A stretch of 64,000 bases of DNA from assembly GCA_024704765.1 (NCBI GenBank), contig JAKMXF010000277.1:372001-436000 (forward strand), in the 5' to 3' direction. Position numbers and translations under genes: made by a program. Source of the DNA: Oopsacas minuta. Its lineage: Eukaryota; Porifera; Hexactinellida; Lyssacinosida; Leucopsacidae. Shown in pieces: positions 22,939 to 34,153 of the stretch. The notes beneath the pieces are model-generated. The model searched no databases. It saw only the letters and a program-made list of their open reading frames with translations, and had not been told where the DNA came from. How positions within the stretch are numbered: position 1 is the stretch's first letter; each line of letters opens with the position of its first letter.

Positions 22939-23160
22939 ATGAATGTATTAAGAATTCAGAAGGCAGAATTATCTGACATAGAATTTGTATTTCAAACTTC
23001 ATGGCTGGATAAGTTGTTTTTCTTGATTTCAGTTACAATAGTATTAATTCATTTCCCAGTGTGATATTTTCTCTGTTTATACTCAATTGAAGAGATTAAT
23101 ATTACATTCAAACCCCATTAATGTTATCAACAGAACAAACTTTGTAGACCAAAATTGTAA
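22939..23160 (+). pseudogene. LRR core arm of second fold-back pseudogene
   Basis: Copy of 1944-2177: LRR text ELSDIEFVFQTSWLDK, then a frameshift (TTGTTTTTCTTGATTTC, a few bases shorter than the sister copy), then LKRLILHSNPINVINRTNF. It abuts the minus-strand N-terminal arm at about 23160. Confidence 0.75.
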
Positions 23161-23606
23161 AGAAAGAATGTAGGGAAATGATTGAAGTTCCATTAATCAT
23201 TTGAAATGTTTCAAGATTAGGAAGCAAGGCAAGTAGTGATGTCGATACTATGTGATTGTTAGAGTATAATATATAACTTGTTATTTGATTTAATTGACGA
23301 AAAGCATAAATTTCCAACTGATAATCTGACAGGTGTGATAAAGATGTTAACAGTAATGATTCGATCTGTTACATGTATAAAGAGTTTGAATATATACCAT
23401 CTCTGGATAGTCAGTCCATGTAAATCAGATGTATGCACTTCTATCCTACATGTTCTAGAACCTCCATCATCATTCAGGTAGCAGAAGGGCACTAATAAAT
23501 CACGTGATTCAGTAGGACAGTTTATCCAACAAACTGCCTCAACTACTATCAAATAGACAACAAACAGACGAACACACACAACGATATTCCTAGCAATACC
23601 TTTCAT
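23161..23606 (-). pseudogene. LRR-EGF N-terminal arm of second fold-back pseudogene
   Basis: ATG at 23606 with MKGIARNIVVCVRLFVVYL, CWINCPTES and FCYLNDDGGS. As in the 16274 copy, one extra base shifts the frame near 23340; LEIYAFRQLN and NNHIVSTSLLALLPNLE are in the second frame. It faces the intact LRR gene at 24282 head to head. Confidence 0.8.
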
Positions 23607-24281
23607 TGTTGAAATCTCGATGTAAACTATAGAAAGTAATTCTGTGTATATTATTGTGCTATTTCTATATATGCACTGGATTATACCATGTGCTATTTTG
23701 TGAGAATTATTATATGGGATTAATTTGGGAAGAATTAGAGAAATAATTACATATAGGTATGTCGTTAAATGTATTATCTCTCTACCTTATACAAAATACA
23801 GTATAACTCGGATAGTTACAGTCTTATATAGATACAAAAAACTGATCCATGAGACTCAAGTGAGTAGGCCGTGAGATTGGGCATCTCTGGTGTCACTCGA
23901 TGGTTCATAATTCTCAGATGAGTTATATGGATCACCAATTGTGATCTATGGTCCACTAAAGTAGAAACAGCTCACTACCCTACGGGATATACATGCACTT
24001 CGCGCCTCGTAATTCACAGTAGTACTTTATCTATGAGTATTGGGCATTTAACAGTAATGCGTATTTCACTGAAGTATCTATGTTTTGTCTGTAATATTGA
24101 AGAGATAAATTCACATACAATATATGTAAATGATTCTTCACTCAATTTATTCTCATATTACATAATACTACCACAATTAGTGTCTATATATCGCTAATGT
24201 ATATCGAGAAATACATTACAAATAGGGATATCACTATAGCTAATATATATTGACTATTTGAATTAAAGCAAGATATCAACA
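23607..24281. promoter_or_regulatory. Divergent spacer upstream of LRR copy D
   Basis: Nearly identical to 2610-3285 in length and content, between start codons at 23606 (minus) and 24282 (plus). It is the likely promoter of the one fully open LRR gene. No core promoter motif was confidently located. Confidence 0.5.
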
Positions 24282-25670
24282 ATGAAGAGTATAGCTAGTA
24301 ATATCTTAGTATGTGTTGGATTGCTTGTTGTGTATTTGATAGTAGTTGAGGCTGTTTGCTCGATAAATTGTCCAAATGAGTCAATTGGTTCATTAGAGCC
24401 CTTCTGTTACCTGAATGATGATGGAGGTTCTAGGCTTTGTGAGATTTACGTGGATACATCTGAGTTAAATGGACTGACTAATCGAAATTGGACTAAAATC
24501 AAGCTAGTTATAAATGTAACAGATCGCATCAATACTATTGAGATCCGTTCAGATTTGTCAGATTATCAGTTGGAAATAAATGCTTATCGTCAATTCAATA
24601 ATATATCAACTTTCCAATCAGGTTATAATAATCACATAGTATCACTATCTGTACTTACCTCGCTTCCTAATCTTGTACACTTTCATATGTACTATGGAAA
24701 CTTCTATCATTTTCCTGCATTTTCACTTTTCAACAAACAACTTACTTATCTCAAACTAAATTATTTCGGGATTCGATCAAATGTCAAATTTATTAGAAGG
24801 AGCTTTGTGAATGAATTACCAAATCTAGAATATCTCTACCTCTATTTTATGAATATATTAGTGGCAACTGAAAATATATTCTCAGGTCTCACTGCTCTTA
24901 CTGGTTTAAATACTGAAAATTTGCAACTAACAAATCCAATCATGACACTATCTCCACTTGTTCGGCTGAAAGCATTGAGTATTGGTTACTCAGGTTTATC
25001 TGAAATAGACTTTCTAAAGCAAACTCCCTCGCTATACCAGTTAACCAGTATTGATTTCTCGATGAATAATATTCAGTTATTTAACAGTGATGTCTTCTCT
25101 GATTATACTCAATTAGAGCGTCTAGATTTGCACTCAAACTCCATTACTATTATAAACAGAACAAACGTTAATAAATTGTCCAATCTGGATTTTCTAAATC
25201 TTGGTTACAATCAAATATCAACAGTTCCTGAAGACTCATTCAGAGATATGCCTCAACTTATAATAGTTATTTTGTATTTCAATTCAATCACAACTATTTC
25301 TAGCAAAGTATTCGAGCATCTGTCTAAGATTGAAGCAGTATATTTATCGAACAATCCATTTCATTGTGACTGTAGGTTAGAATGGATGTCAATTGTAAGT
25401 CAGAAATACTATATAGATTTCCACAATCCATCCTGCAATACTCCACCAGAACATAAAGGTAAATCGGTATTGTTACCATCTCTCTACACAAACTGTACTA
25501 GAGAGCTATCTTATCAGTGTTTCAGTAAATCAGTTAAATGTCCAAGAGGTTCTTACTGTCAGGATACACTACATAGCTATGAGTGTGTGTGTGAAGGAAA
25601 AGGAGTTGTTTTCTCCAGATCACTTAACAGCTGTATTGACTATGAGAAACTCATACAGACACAAGTATAA
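24282..25670 (+). CDS. LRR-LRRCT-EGF protein, copy D, intact
   Basis: Fully open 462-codon gene. Signal peptide at residues 1-25 (MKSIASNILVCVGLLVVYL), N-terminal Cys cap (SINCPNES, FCYLNDDGGSRLC), LRR array from about residue 70 to 360 with units such as LTSIDFSMNNIQLFNSDVF and LERLDLHSNSITIINRTN, LRRCT at about 365-410 (NPFHCDCRLEWMS, CNTPPEH, YTNC), then an EGF-like module (CPRGSYCQDTLHSYECVCEG ... SLNSC). The end is shortened to YEKLIQTQV-stop: the extra Cys-pair segment and TCPVQ stalk of copy C are deleted. Likely secreted or surface protein; repeats differ mostly at exposed loop positions from copies A and C. Function is unknown; ligand recognition is inferred from the fold. Confidence 0.9.
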   Translation: MKSIASNILVCVGLLVVYLIVVEAVCSINCPNESIGSLEPFCYLNDDGGSRLCEIYVDTSELNGLTNRNWTKIKLVINVTDRINTIEIRSDLSDYQLEINAYRQFNNISTFQSGYNNHIVSLSVLTSLPNLVHFHMYYGNFYHFPAFSLFNKQLTYLKLNYFGIRSNVKFIRRSFVNELPNLEYLYLYFMNILVATENIFSGLTALTGLNTENLQLTNPIMTLSPLVRLKALSIGYSGLSEIDFLKQTPSLYQLTSIDFSMNNIQLFNSDVFSDYTQLERLDLHSNSITIINRTNVNKLSNLDFLNLGYNQISTVPEDSFRDMPQLIIVILYFNSITTISSKVFEHLSKIEAVYLSNNPFHCDCRLEWMSIVSQKYYIDFHNPSCNTPPEHKGKSVLLPSLYTNCTRELSYQCFSKSVKCPRGSYCQDTLHSYECVCEGKGVVFSRSLNSCIDYEKLIQTQV

Positions 25671-27269
25671 CCTGTAACAGAAGCAGATAAACCTCCTGCC
25701 AGTCTTCCTCCTATATAACTAGTACTTTTTCCCCTTAATCATACTTATTGTTACCATTTTATTGTTAGTTTTAGAGCTAATCAGTTCTGGTGCAATCCAT
25801 TGAGTGTTGATAGACTTGAATTACTATAAGTATGATGCACGATGTGCTGATCGAGATTAGATGAATAGTTTCCTGCAAGGTATTTCAAGATTATTTGTTC
25901 GTTATTTGTGTTGAATTAAGTATATATTTGTTTATTGTTATTCAAAATGTTAGTTATTCGTCAAATATTTGTGGAATTTTCTCTTTTCTTCAAATATTTG
26001 CATAAATATAGTCAATACAATTTGAATGGGAAATTGTCCGTGACACATCTGAACCAAAGTCTGCAGAAATGTTACTTAAGAGTATAATCACAGAATGTGT
26101 ATTCATCGGGCATAACTGCCAACCAAGTAGAGAATGCTAACCTATTTGTGCCATATCCGTGTACAGAGCGCCCATTTTTACATCCTAACAATTTTCCTGG
26201 CTCGCTGAGCTCCCTAGTATTTCACCAAATACTAATTACACTACATACTAACATACATTTTGTGCACAGTGGGAGTTTTGCCTGTTCGAATAGGGTTTGG
26301 GACGGGACATTTCAAGATAATTTCAATGAATATAGTTCCTCAATAATGTATGGAATCTTGTAAAACCAGTACAGAGTATTAGTTACCAAACACAGATTGT
26401 ACAGAGCGCTTTGTGAGTGAGTTAGCAACCTTGAATATAATATTCTCAGGTCTCACTGCTCTGACTAGTTTGGATACGAATAATTTGCAATTTAGCAATA
26501 TACTCAAAATACTATCTCCACCTGTTAGGCTGAAGGCATTAATATTTACAGGTATTTTGCGCTATTTTCTACAATAAATGCGCAATTGTAACTCTCTGAG
26601 AGCTTTTCCTTTGAGAGATCAGCAATAGTAAATATCGGTAGTAGTATTGTCAATTATACTCGATATAATGTTGTTCATGATGTTGCAAGACTTCAAACTC
26701 TCAACTCAACTGCAATCATATTAGGGCTAACTAAAGATAGTTTCGCTCCCACTAGTGAATTTGATAATCGAACTTATACCATTACAGATGCTCAATGTAG
26801 TAGCGAGCCGTTTTACTGTGCCGATTACACTATAGTATAGTGACCCAGTATTGAATGGTTGGCTATACTATTTTGTTTTTCTCCGAGAAAGCCCTGCAGC
26901 CAAACTGGATAGAATTAAGGTGATATATGGTATGAGAACTATTGAAGATATTCGTCGGATGTGCTTCTCCCCTTTGCTAATCAATCGGACACCTAGTGCC
27001 ACTATTTCACACTGGTCAAACTTTTGTCTGGCCTGTAGCAAAAAATTATGAAAGGAAAGGTGCCCAAATTTTCACACTTTTGAAAGAGAAAAATTCTACA
27101 ACTGCATACTCTTCTAAAATTTTATATATTGGTTATAGTTTTTGCTGAAAGTAAATGAAAAATATTCATTTTATAGCACTATGTCATCAGGAATAATTCT
27201 ATTGTTATTAGATGGTAATATATATTAGTTTGGATTCATTGAATATCCAAGTTTAACAATAGCTTTAAT
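25671..27269 (+). other. 3' block of LRR copy D; no intact gene
   Basis: Duplicate of 4764-6640. Holds the hydrophobic frame (25725-25803 region) after a TAG, an LRR remnant around 26410-26540 (FVSELATLNIIFSGLTALTSLD), and a decayed copy of the 5941-6198 open frame at about 26580-26840. Confidence 0.6.
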
Positions 27270-27828
27270 TCAAATATTTAATTGATATTAGCTATAGTGA
27301 TATCCCTATTTATAAGGTATTTCTCCATATACTTTAGAGATATTTATACACTAATTGTGGTAGTATTATGTAAATGAGAATAAATTGAGTGAAGAATCAT
27401 TTCCATATATTGTATGTGAATTTATCTCTTCAATATTACAGACAAAACATAGATACTTCAGTGAAATACGCATTACTGTTAAATGCCCAATACTCATAAA
27501 TTTTCCGTTGTTATTGTATTTTGAGGCGCGAATTGCATGTATATCCCGTAGCGTAGCGAGTTGTTTCTACTTAAGTGGACCATGATCACAATTAGTGATT
27601 CATATAACTTATCTGAGAATTATGAACCATCGAGGGATCCTAGAGATGCCCACTCTCACGGATCAGATTTTTGTATCCATATAAGACTGTAACTATCCGA
27701 GTTATACTGTATTTTGTATAAGGTAGAGAGATAATACATTTAATATATACATAATTACACATAGACATTTTGGTATACTTATCTAGTAAACTACATCATT
27801 AATACCCAAAATATCCAGATTATTTAAG
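27270..27828 (-). other. Detached copy of the LRR upstream block
   Basis: Inverted copy of the LRR promoter block (as 19380-19965) directly before the Rab-like gene stop at 27829, but no LRR gene starts at its left end: the expected coding start is replaced by the 3' block of copy D. This marks a recombination junction at about 27265. Confidence 0.65.
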
Positions 27829-29069
27829 TTAACAACAACGACAACAATTAGTGTTTCTTGTACCATGAAAGGAACTTGGATTTAAGAGAATCCGTTTATC
27901 ATGGGTAATATCACCAGTATTGTACCTCTCCTCGTTTTCAAATAAATTCCTTTTAATATCACAAACAATGGTCAAAAAGGCTTGCTCTACATTAATAGCA
28001 CACTTTGCACTTGTCTCTATGAAGTTAATCTTCATTTCATCTGCAAACTCTTTAGCTGTAGAGTAGTCTACTATCTTCTGACTTGTCATATCACATTTAT
28101 TGCCTACCAACAACTTGGGGACATTAGGACTGCAGTAAGCTTCAATTTCCTGTAGCCATCGCTTAACATTACCTAGAAATTTGATAAAACATTTGTTATT
28201 ACTTATAATTAATTCCTGGACATTGTCATAGGTATTTATCTGTTATCAGTTAAACACCTTGACATTTATTTCAATAAATCGAAAACGAGCGGGCTCTGCT
28301 TGCAAACTTTCGTGTATTAAATAAATATCTGTGAAATGGAAATTCAAAAACTTGTAATCGCAAAATGCGGATTCAGCAAACTCCGTTACTTCTATCTTTC
28401 TTTAAGAGAAAGTCTCTACGTAAATCTTGAGATTTCGGTTGTTTATGTTTATTCAAAGAATTCCACATATGATTAATTAAAGTGGGAGAGAATCGGATTT
28501 TAGTCACGTTTTATTGAATTCCACTTATTTTCCAGATAAACAAGATAAACTCTGTATTCTGTTAGATCTGGATTTACGAGATTTAGGCTATTTACTTTAG
28601 AAAAAATTCATTTCCGAGGCCAAAATCTCAGACCAAAAATGTATACCTATGTTTGCTAATTTTCATGCTAATTGGAATGCTAGATTTTGCACGGCCGCGC
28701 TGACGGACAGACGTACGTCACATTGTCCATGCTATTTGGGCATCTCCCTATAGGAGCTGTAATAAAAATTACTACAAACTTACTGAAAGAATTCTGATCA
28801 GTCACGTCATACACTATAATAACACCACGCACTCCTCTAAAGAGTATATATAGAGTAGCCTTGAACCTGCCATATAAAGATGCATCAAATATCTGTAGCT
28901 TAATAACTTTACTATCTAAATTAACTCTGTGCGTTCTGATGTCCACTGTAATAGTCATCTGATAGTTCTCATCATATGGTTCTTCTACAAAACTGTGAAG
29001 GAGACTTGACTTCCCAACACCTGGATCCCCGATTATGATAAGTCTGTATATGTCAAAATCCACACTCAT
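27829..29069 (-). CDS. Rab1-like small GTPase, G3 motif lost (copy 2)
   Basis: Exons 29069-28784 and 28172-27829, in phase (S of DQNSFS completed across the intron), 209 residues. P-loop [11 protein letters not shown] is perfect; G4 VGNKCD and G5 ETSAK are intact; C-terminus NCCRCC. The switch I segment is [12 protein letters not shown], keeping a Thr near the expected place, but switch II reads FDASLYGRF in place of WDTAGQERF: no DxxG Gly and no Gln. The second exon is almost identical to those of the other copies while the first exon is much more divergent, suggesting gene conversion of exon 2. The 611-bp intron contains a dispersed repeat (28620-28760). Confidence 0.85.
28620..28760 (-). 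repeat. Dispersed repeat family R2, copy in Rab intron
   Basis: On the minus strand, TATAGGGAGATGCCC, then TCCGTC and GTGC words, matching 44185-44335, 50175-50340 and 62520-62640 on the plus strand. Shared features are AGGGAGATGC near the start, a GTCCG/CGTCAG segment and AATTGGTACACATATACATTT or its variants. Non-coding. Confidence 0.6.
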
Positions 29070-30206
29070 TTTAACCTAATTAAGTTTTTCTAATCATAAG
29101 TGCTAATGTTAACAAGCGCATTTAACTTGAAGTGTTCTACCTTATCTAGTGTTAATTACGAAATACGACCATCCTAATTCTCTAGATTGCGCTCTAGATC
29201 TGACATTGAACATGAAATTTTGTATAGATGAGATTATCAAGGAAAATTAGAAGTAAATTTGACATCTTTTCTGATTTCACATACTCATAAAGAAATCAAA
29301 ATCCATGCCGACAGTAAATTACAAACTGTCCGACGGCTGAGTCCATTATTTTTATTTGTTTAGTGGCAATATTCATTGGAGGCACTTTATGTTTGGGTAT
29401 TAATCTTTGTTTCATATTGCCTCAATGAATAATGCAACTTAACAAATCTAATTAAAGAACTACTAAGCTGTCGGAAAGATTGTAATTTTAGATCTTCTGC
29501 TAGCTACGCTCGCAATTAATTCTCAAATTACATAAATACTTTGCATATGTCAATTTTTACATTTTTGCTTCATCATCATCACTCCACTATGATTACGTCA
29601 TTGTTATGATGGCCAATGTGTCAGTCCTGATACCTACTACACTTCATCAATTGGAAGTATTACTCTAATTGCTATCGTTGTAAAGTTTTCTGCGTATCAA
29701 ATTTTATGTTGTGTATGACGTAATGGAAATGATGTCTATAGTGTCGATAATTATTTTTTCATATTCTACGACTGTGTATTACCTTTATTGAATTACATCA
29801 ATACCATAGTATACTGTTTATGCCTTCCTACTGTGATTTTGCTTTCTAGTATTCTATTATCCCAAAACCTAATACCACTCCTATAGGATAATTATATAGT
29901 GGCACAAAAGTGGCAGTGTGTCAGATAAAATATGGTTTACCGAGGTGCACACCGCACGCTAATTGTTCATCTATCCTGAAAATTTCAGCCCTGAATCTAT
30001 AATAGTTTTGGCTGTGCGCCAGCGATGGATATAGAAAAAAGGTACAGTAAATAACTACAATAAATTGGAATATATAATCACAACAACTGCAATTACATAG
30101 AGACGTATATACAGTATATACACACTCATTAATGAATAATAATGTATCTAATAAAGGGATTATTATTATTATTATTAAAATATCTTAAAATATCCAGGTT
30201 ATATTG
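29070..30206. other. Gene-free stretch between two Rab-like genes
   Basis: No gene seen. Contains an (ATT)n run at about 30159-30178. Confidence 0.6.
30159..30178. repeat. (ATT)n microsatellite
   Basis: Six uninterrupted ATT units just downstream of the Rab-like copy 3 stop codon. Confidence 0.9.
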
Positions 30207-31819
30207 TTAACAACAACGACAACAATACGTGTTCCTCTTATCACCAATGTGAGAATCTGGATCTATTATAACCCTGTTATTGTGCATAATATCACCAGTA
30301 TTGTACCTCTCCGCGTTTTCAAATAAATTCCTTTTAATATCACAAACAATGGTCAAAAAGGCTTGCTCTACATTAATAGCACACTTTGCACTTGTCTCTA
30401 TGAAGTTAATCTTCATTTCATCAGCAAACTCTTTAGCTGTAGAGTAGTCTATTATCTTCTGACTTGTCATATCACATTTATTGCCTACCAACAACTTACA
30501 TGCATTTGGAATGCAGTAAGTTTCAATTTCCTGTAGCCATTGCTTAATATTACCTAGAAATTTGATAAAATACTCAATTGAAAATACATTAAACAATAAA
30601 TTCAAGGATAATACATTCATTATTCAAACTTCTCCAAACTATTGGAGACTGAAAAGTATATTATTCAATCACAACTAACAAACCTAATGGTGTATAAGAT
30701 TTTCCAAAAGGAAGCCTTTGGCCAGTGCTGCCAAGTGAATTCAGAAAATTATTGAGATTGACAAAAAAATTTACGTAGAAACCAAATTCTTTACGGAGCA
30801 TTTATAATTCCTTATTGAGCCTAACAGGTCGTAATTTACTTTTACAAATGCCATTAGCTAACAACTTTTATTAATAATCATTAATATATGTAGATATATG
30901 CACGCTTTCGCGTTTGTAAACAATAAATTATAATCACTATCAGCATGCAACAAACTATCAAACTACTATTGTATATGGTCGTACATACTTTGAGAAAATA
31001 ACTCGCACATTTTCGAGGTAGGTACAAACGTTGAGGAATTTTGAATATTGACCTTTATCGTTAGCAAAAGTATTACACGTACAGGTAATTCGATAGAAAT
31101 ATATAGAAATAAGTCTTCATACGTAGATACGTAGATACGTAGATAACAGTCAAATTTACATAGTCTACATAAATTACGGAGATTTGGCAGCACTTCTTTT
31201 GGCTGACACGAAGTGTTAGAAAGCGCGCACCGCAAGCAAGCGAAGTGGCTTGTTATTCTAGAATAGGAAATTTCCTATCGCCGATAAATCGATAAATTAG
31301 TGTCAACAAGTGTCAAATCTAACTTGAATTTTTCCAAATATTACAAGATCTGTTCCCAAACATTTTAGTAACGGAGGAATGTACGAACTTTCATTATATC
31401 AACATTTACCATATTCCTAGACAAAAATGGACAAATCGAAGACTCATTCTGCTTAGTTAATAACAACAGGCTATGATTCATATCGTAGTAACTTAGAGCA
31501 CATTATTGTTTGCCACAAACTTACTGAAAGTATCTTGATCAGTGACGTCATACACCATCATGATACCATGCGCACCTCTGAAATATCCTTTAAATGCACC
31601 CAGAGATTTCCCGAACCTGAAAGAAATGAATGTAGCCCATATCTGTAGCTTGATAGTTTTACCATCTACATTAACAGTGTGGACTCTAAAGTCCACAGGA
31701 CGCAGTCTAAAGTACTCAGTGTATGAATCTTCCACAAACCGTAGAAGGAGATTGGACTTTCCGACTCTTGAATCACCGACTATGAGAAGTTTGAATAGGT
31801 AGTCATAATTTACACTCAT
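30207..31819 (-). CDS. Rab1-like small GTPase, G3 motif lost (copy 3)
   Basis: Exons 31819-31525 and 30553-30207, in phase, 213 residues. P-loop [10 protein letters not shown]4 VGNKCD, G5 ETSAK, tail YCCRCC. Switch I is YFRLRPVDF (Thr lost) and switch II is WATFISFRF: even the first Asp of G3 is gone. Closely related to copy 1 throughout, including the intron; 20290-22530 and 30540-32450 are a segmental pair about 10.2 kb apart. The tandem microrepeat TACGTAGATA in the intron has three units here and two in copy 1. Confidence 0.85.
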
Positions 31820-32128
31820 ATTGACCTGAACAAAAAATGGCTTCGCTATTATCCCTGATGGTTTTATTAGACGCGAAATACAACAATAATTTCGGGAATC
31901 AGGGCTGGATTAGGTTATGCCAGGCCTGGGTGTATAGATTAATGAAACTATCAAAAAAGTATTCTACATTATTTAGGAAGTCACATACTCAGAAAACAAA
32001 ATTAAATACTAAATTGATATACATAATCATATGAAAACTCCTGAAATTTGATATATACAGACAAGTATTAAAGAATACTTATCAAGTAAGAGCATCATGA
32101 ATAGCACAAAATATTCAGATTATATACG

Positions 32129-32471
32129 TTAACAACAATGACAAAAACTGATGTGTATCCTGCCGCTAACGGAAGAGCTTGGATTTAAGAGAATCCGTTT
32201 TTCATGCGTAATATCACCAGTATTGTACCTCTCCTCGTTTTCAAATAAATTTCCTTTTAATATCACAAACAATGGTTAAAAAGGCTTGCTCTACATTAAT
32301 AGCACACTTAGCACTTGTCTCTATGAAGTTAATCTTCATTTCATCAGCAAACTCTTTAGCTGTAGAGTAGTCTACTATCTTCTGACTTGTCATATCACAT
32401 TTATTACCTACCAACAACTTAGGTATATTAGGACTGCAGTTCAATTTCCTGGAGTCATTGCTGAATATTAC
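32129..32471 (-). pseudogene. Orphan second exon of Rab1-like GTPase, frameshifted
   Basis: Minus strand: [26 protein letters not shown], then an extra T (AAATTTCC for AAATTCC near 32250) breaks the frame before the prenylation tail. The 5' part also differs, reading a shorter CGI-type text before KLL. No first exon upstream. Homologous in position to 22228-22574. Confidence 0.8.
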
Positions 32472-34151
32472 CTAGAAAGTGAATTAATAAAATTCGGAAT
32501 AATCTCGATTCAATGAATTATTGGATAAATTATTCAGTGCTCTACTATCCATATATAATGGTGATAGAGTAAAAGCTCGCATACCGAGGCTATTTGGTGT
32601 CATTTCAAAAGCACCCCAGTTTTACATAGAATAAAACTAAAGTTATTGTAAGGTGGTGGTTAGGTGACCGCCCCGGTTTGGGAGGTTCCCCAGTTTGGGT
32701 GTGCACGGTTTGCGAGCTTCTACTGTAGAAAATGATACGTACCGTTTGGACAAATATTCTTATGATATTGGTGGGCATAATAAAATAATTCTAATATTGA
32801 CAATGATAAATAGAAGGCCCAATGGGTCATCGATCCCAATTAATCATCTACTGATGTATGTACATAATTGATTGAAGAAAACATGGATACCCAAAGGCGG
32901 ATTTACAATCGAACTTCTGAGATCTAAACCTCCCAAATCCGGATTTATTTTAACTTCTTGAAGTATGCTTAATTGATATCTAAGGAGTCTGACTGAATGG
33001 TGGAAAATTGTTGGAAAAATTTCTGCATTGCACAGTATAAAATGCGCCAAAGTCGTAATATCCGATGTGATTTGGATGCATCAGGCATGAAAAAGTGCCG
33101 ATATCTAGCTAATCGTTGTACCCGAAGTATGGTGTGTAAAAAATACTGCTGGAGATTTCTGAGCTAGAGAAAAGTGTCGTTATCAGCGATTTGTCGCCAA
33201 AACCGATGTAGTTCATTCCGAAGTATATTGTACGTAGAATATCGGAAGAATAGATTAATTCGGAATAAAGGCTCACGAGTCACGACGCATATTAAACTAA
33301 ACCTGGAGAATCGCTAACAAATCAGCAGTGTTGGAGAGTGAGAAATTAATTAAAACATTTAAGTAACAATGGAAAATTCGTCTAATCGGGGGAAATAGAT
33401 TAAATCGGGATAATACAGTGCAACCTTAAAGTGGGGTCTCTATAAGCGGGACAATTTTGGTCCACCTTTATTCATTTCCATAGAAACGAACATCTATAAT
33501 CGTGGAATGGAGAATGGGGATTACTTTATAGGAAATATGCTTCTATAAGTTGCGAATTCTAGGATAAATTTTCTTGAATAATAATCAATCTTTGTGTTAA
33601 ATTTGGGAAAAAAAATATATTTATCGCTATGAATTGAAATTCTTTGATTTCTCAGAAGAAAATTTCTTACAATATTATATTCAACTAACAACCTTAGAGC
33701 ATATTATAATAATCTAATATCATTGAAAACAGTCGTTGGAGGAAGTGGCTATACATATTGACCCATATATCTCTCGTTCAAGGACATCTACTTTTGAATG
33801 TATAAATGAGAAATGGGGGTTATCAGGAGATTCGCCGGCTCTATTTCATCCACTTAAAGAGGTTCTACCATATATCTCCAGATGGCCCTGCGTCTGGAGG
33901 CGAGATAAATGAAATGAAATAGGAAGAACCCCAAGAAGTTGGAGGGTTGGACAGTATGCATTTGAATTGCTAGGCATGCCATAATGATTAAGTCACTAAG
34001 ATATAACATGCCAATCATAGGCGGTGTGTATTTACGAGGTGCAGCTAACCTGACTACTCTAGTCGTGATATGAAACGCAAGAAATCGTTTGGAATAGCTA
34101 AAAATCGAGATTTAAATCACATATTTGATTCAGCATAGTGAAATTTAGATA
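32472..34151. other. Gene-free stretch
   Basis: No gene seen in 1.7 kb. A short segment at 33418-33560 (GTGGGGTCTCTATAAGCGGGAC ends and TTCTATAAGTTGCG) looks like part of another inverted-repeat element of the kind found in the receptor introns. Confidence 0.5.
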
Positions 34152-34153
34152 AT

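Noticed and set aside
30159-30178. (ATT)n run as a regulatory signal
   Set aside because: Ordinary microsatellite; no reason to assign function.
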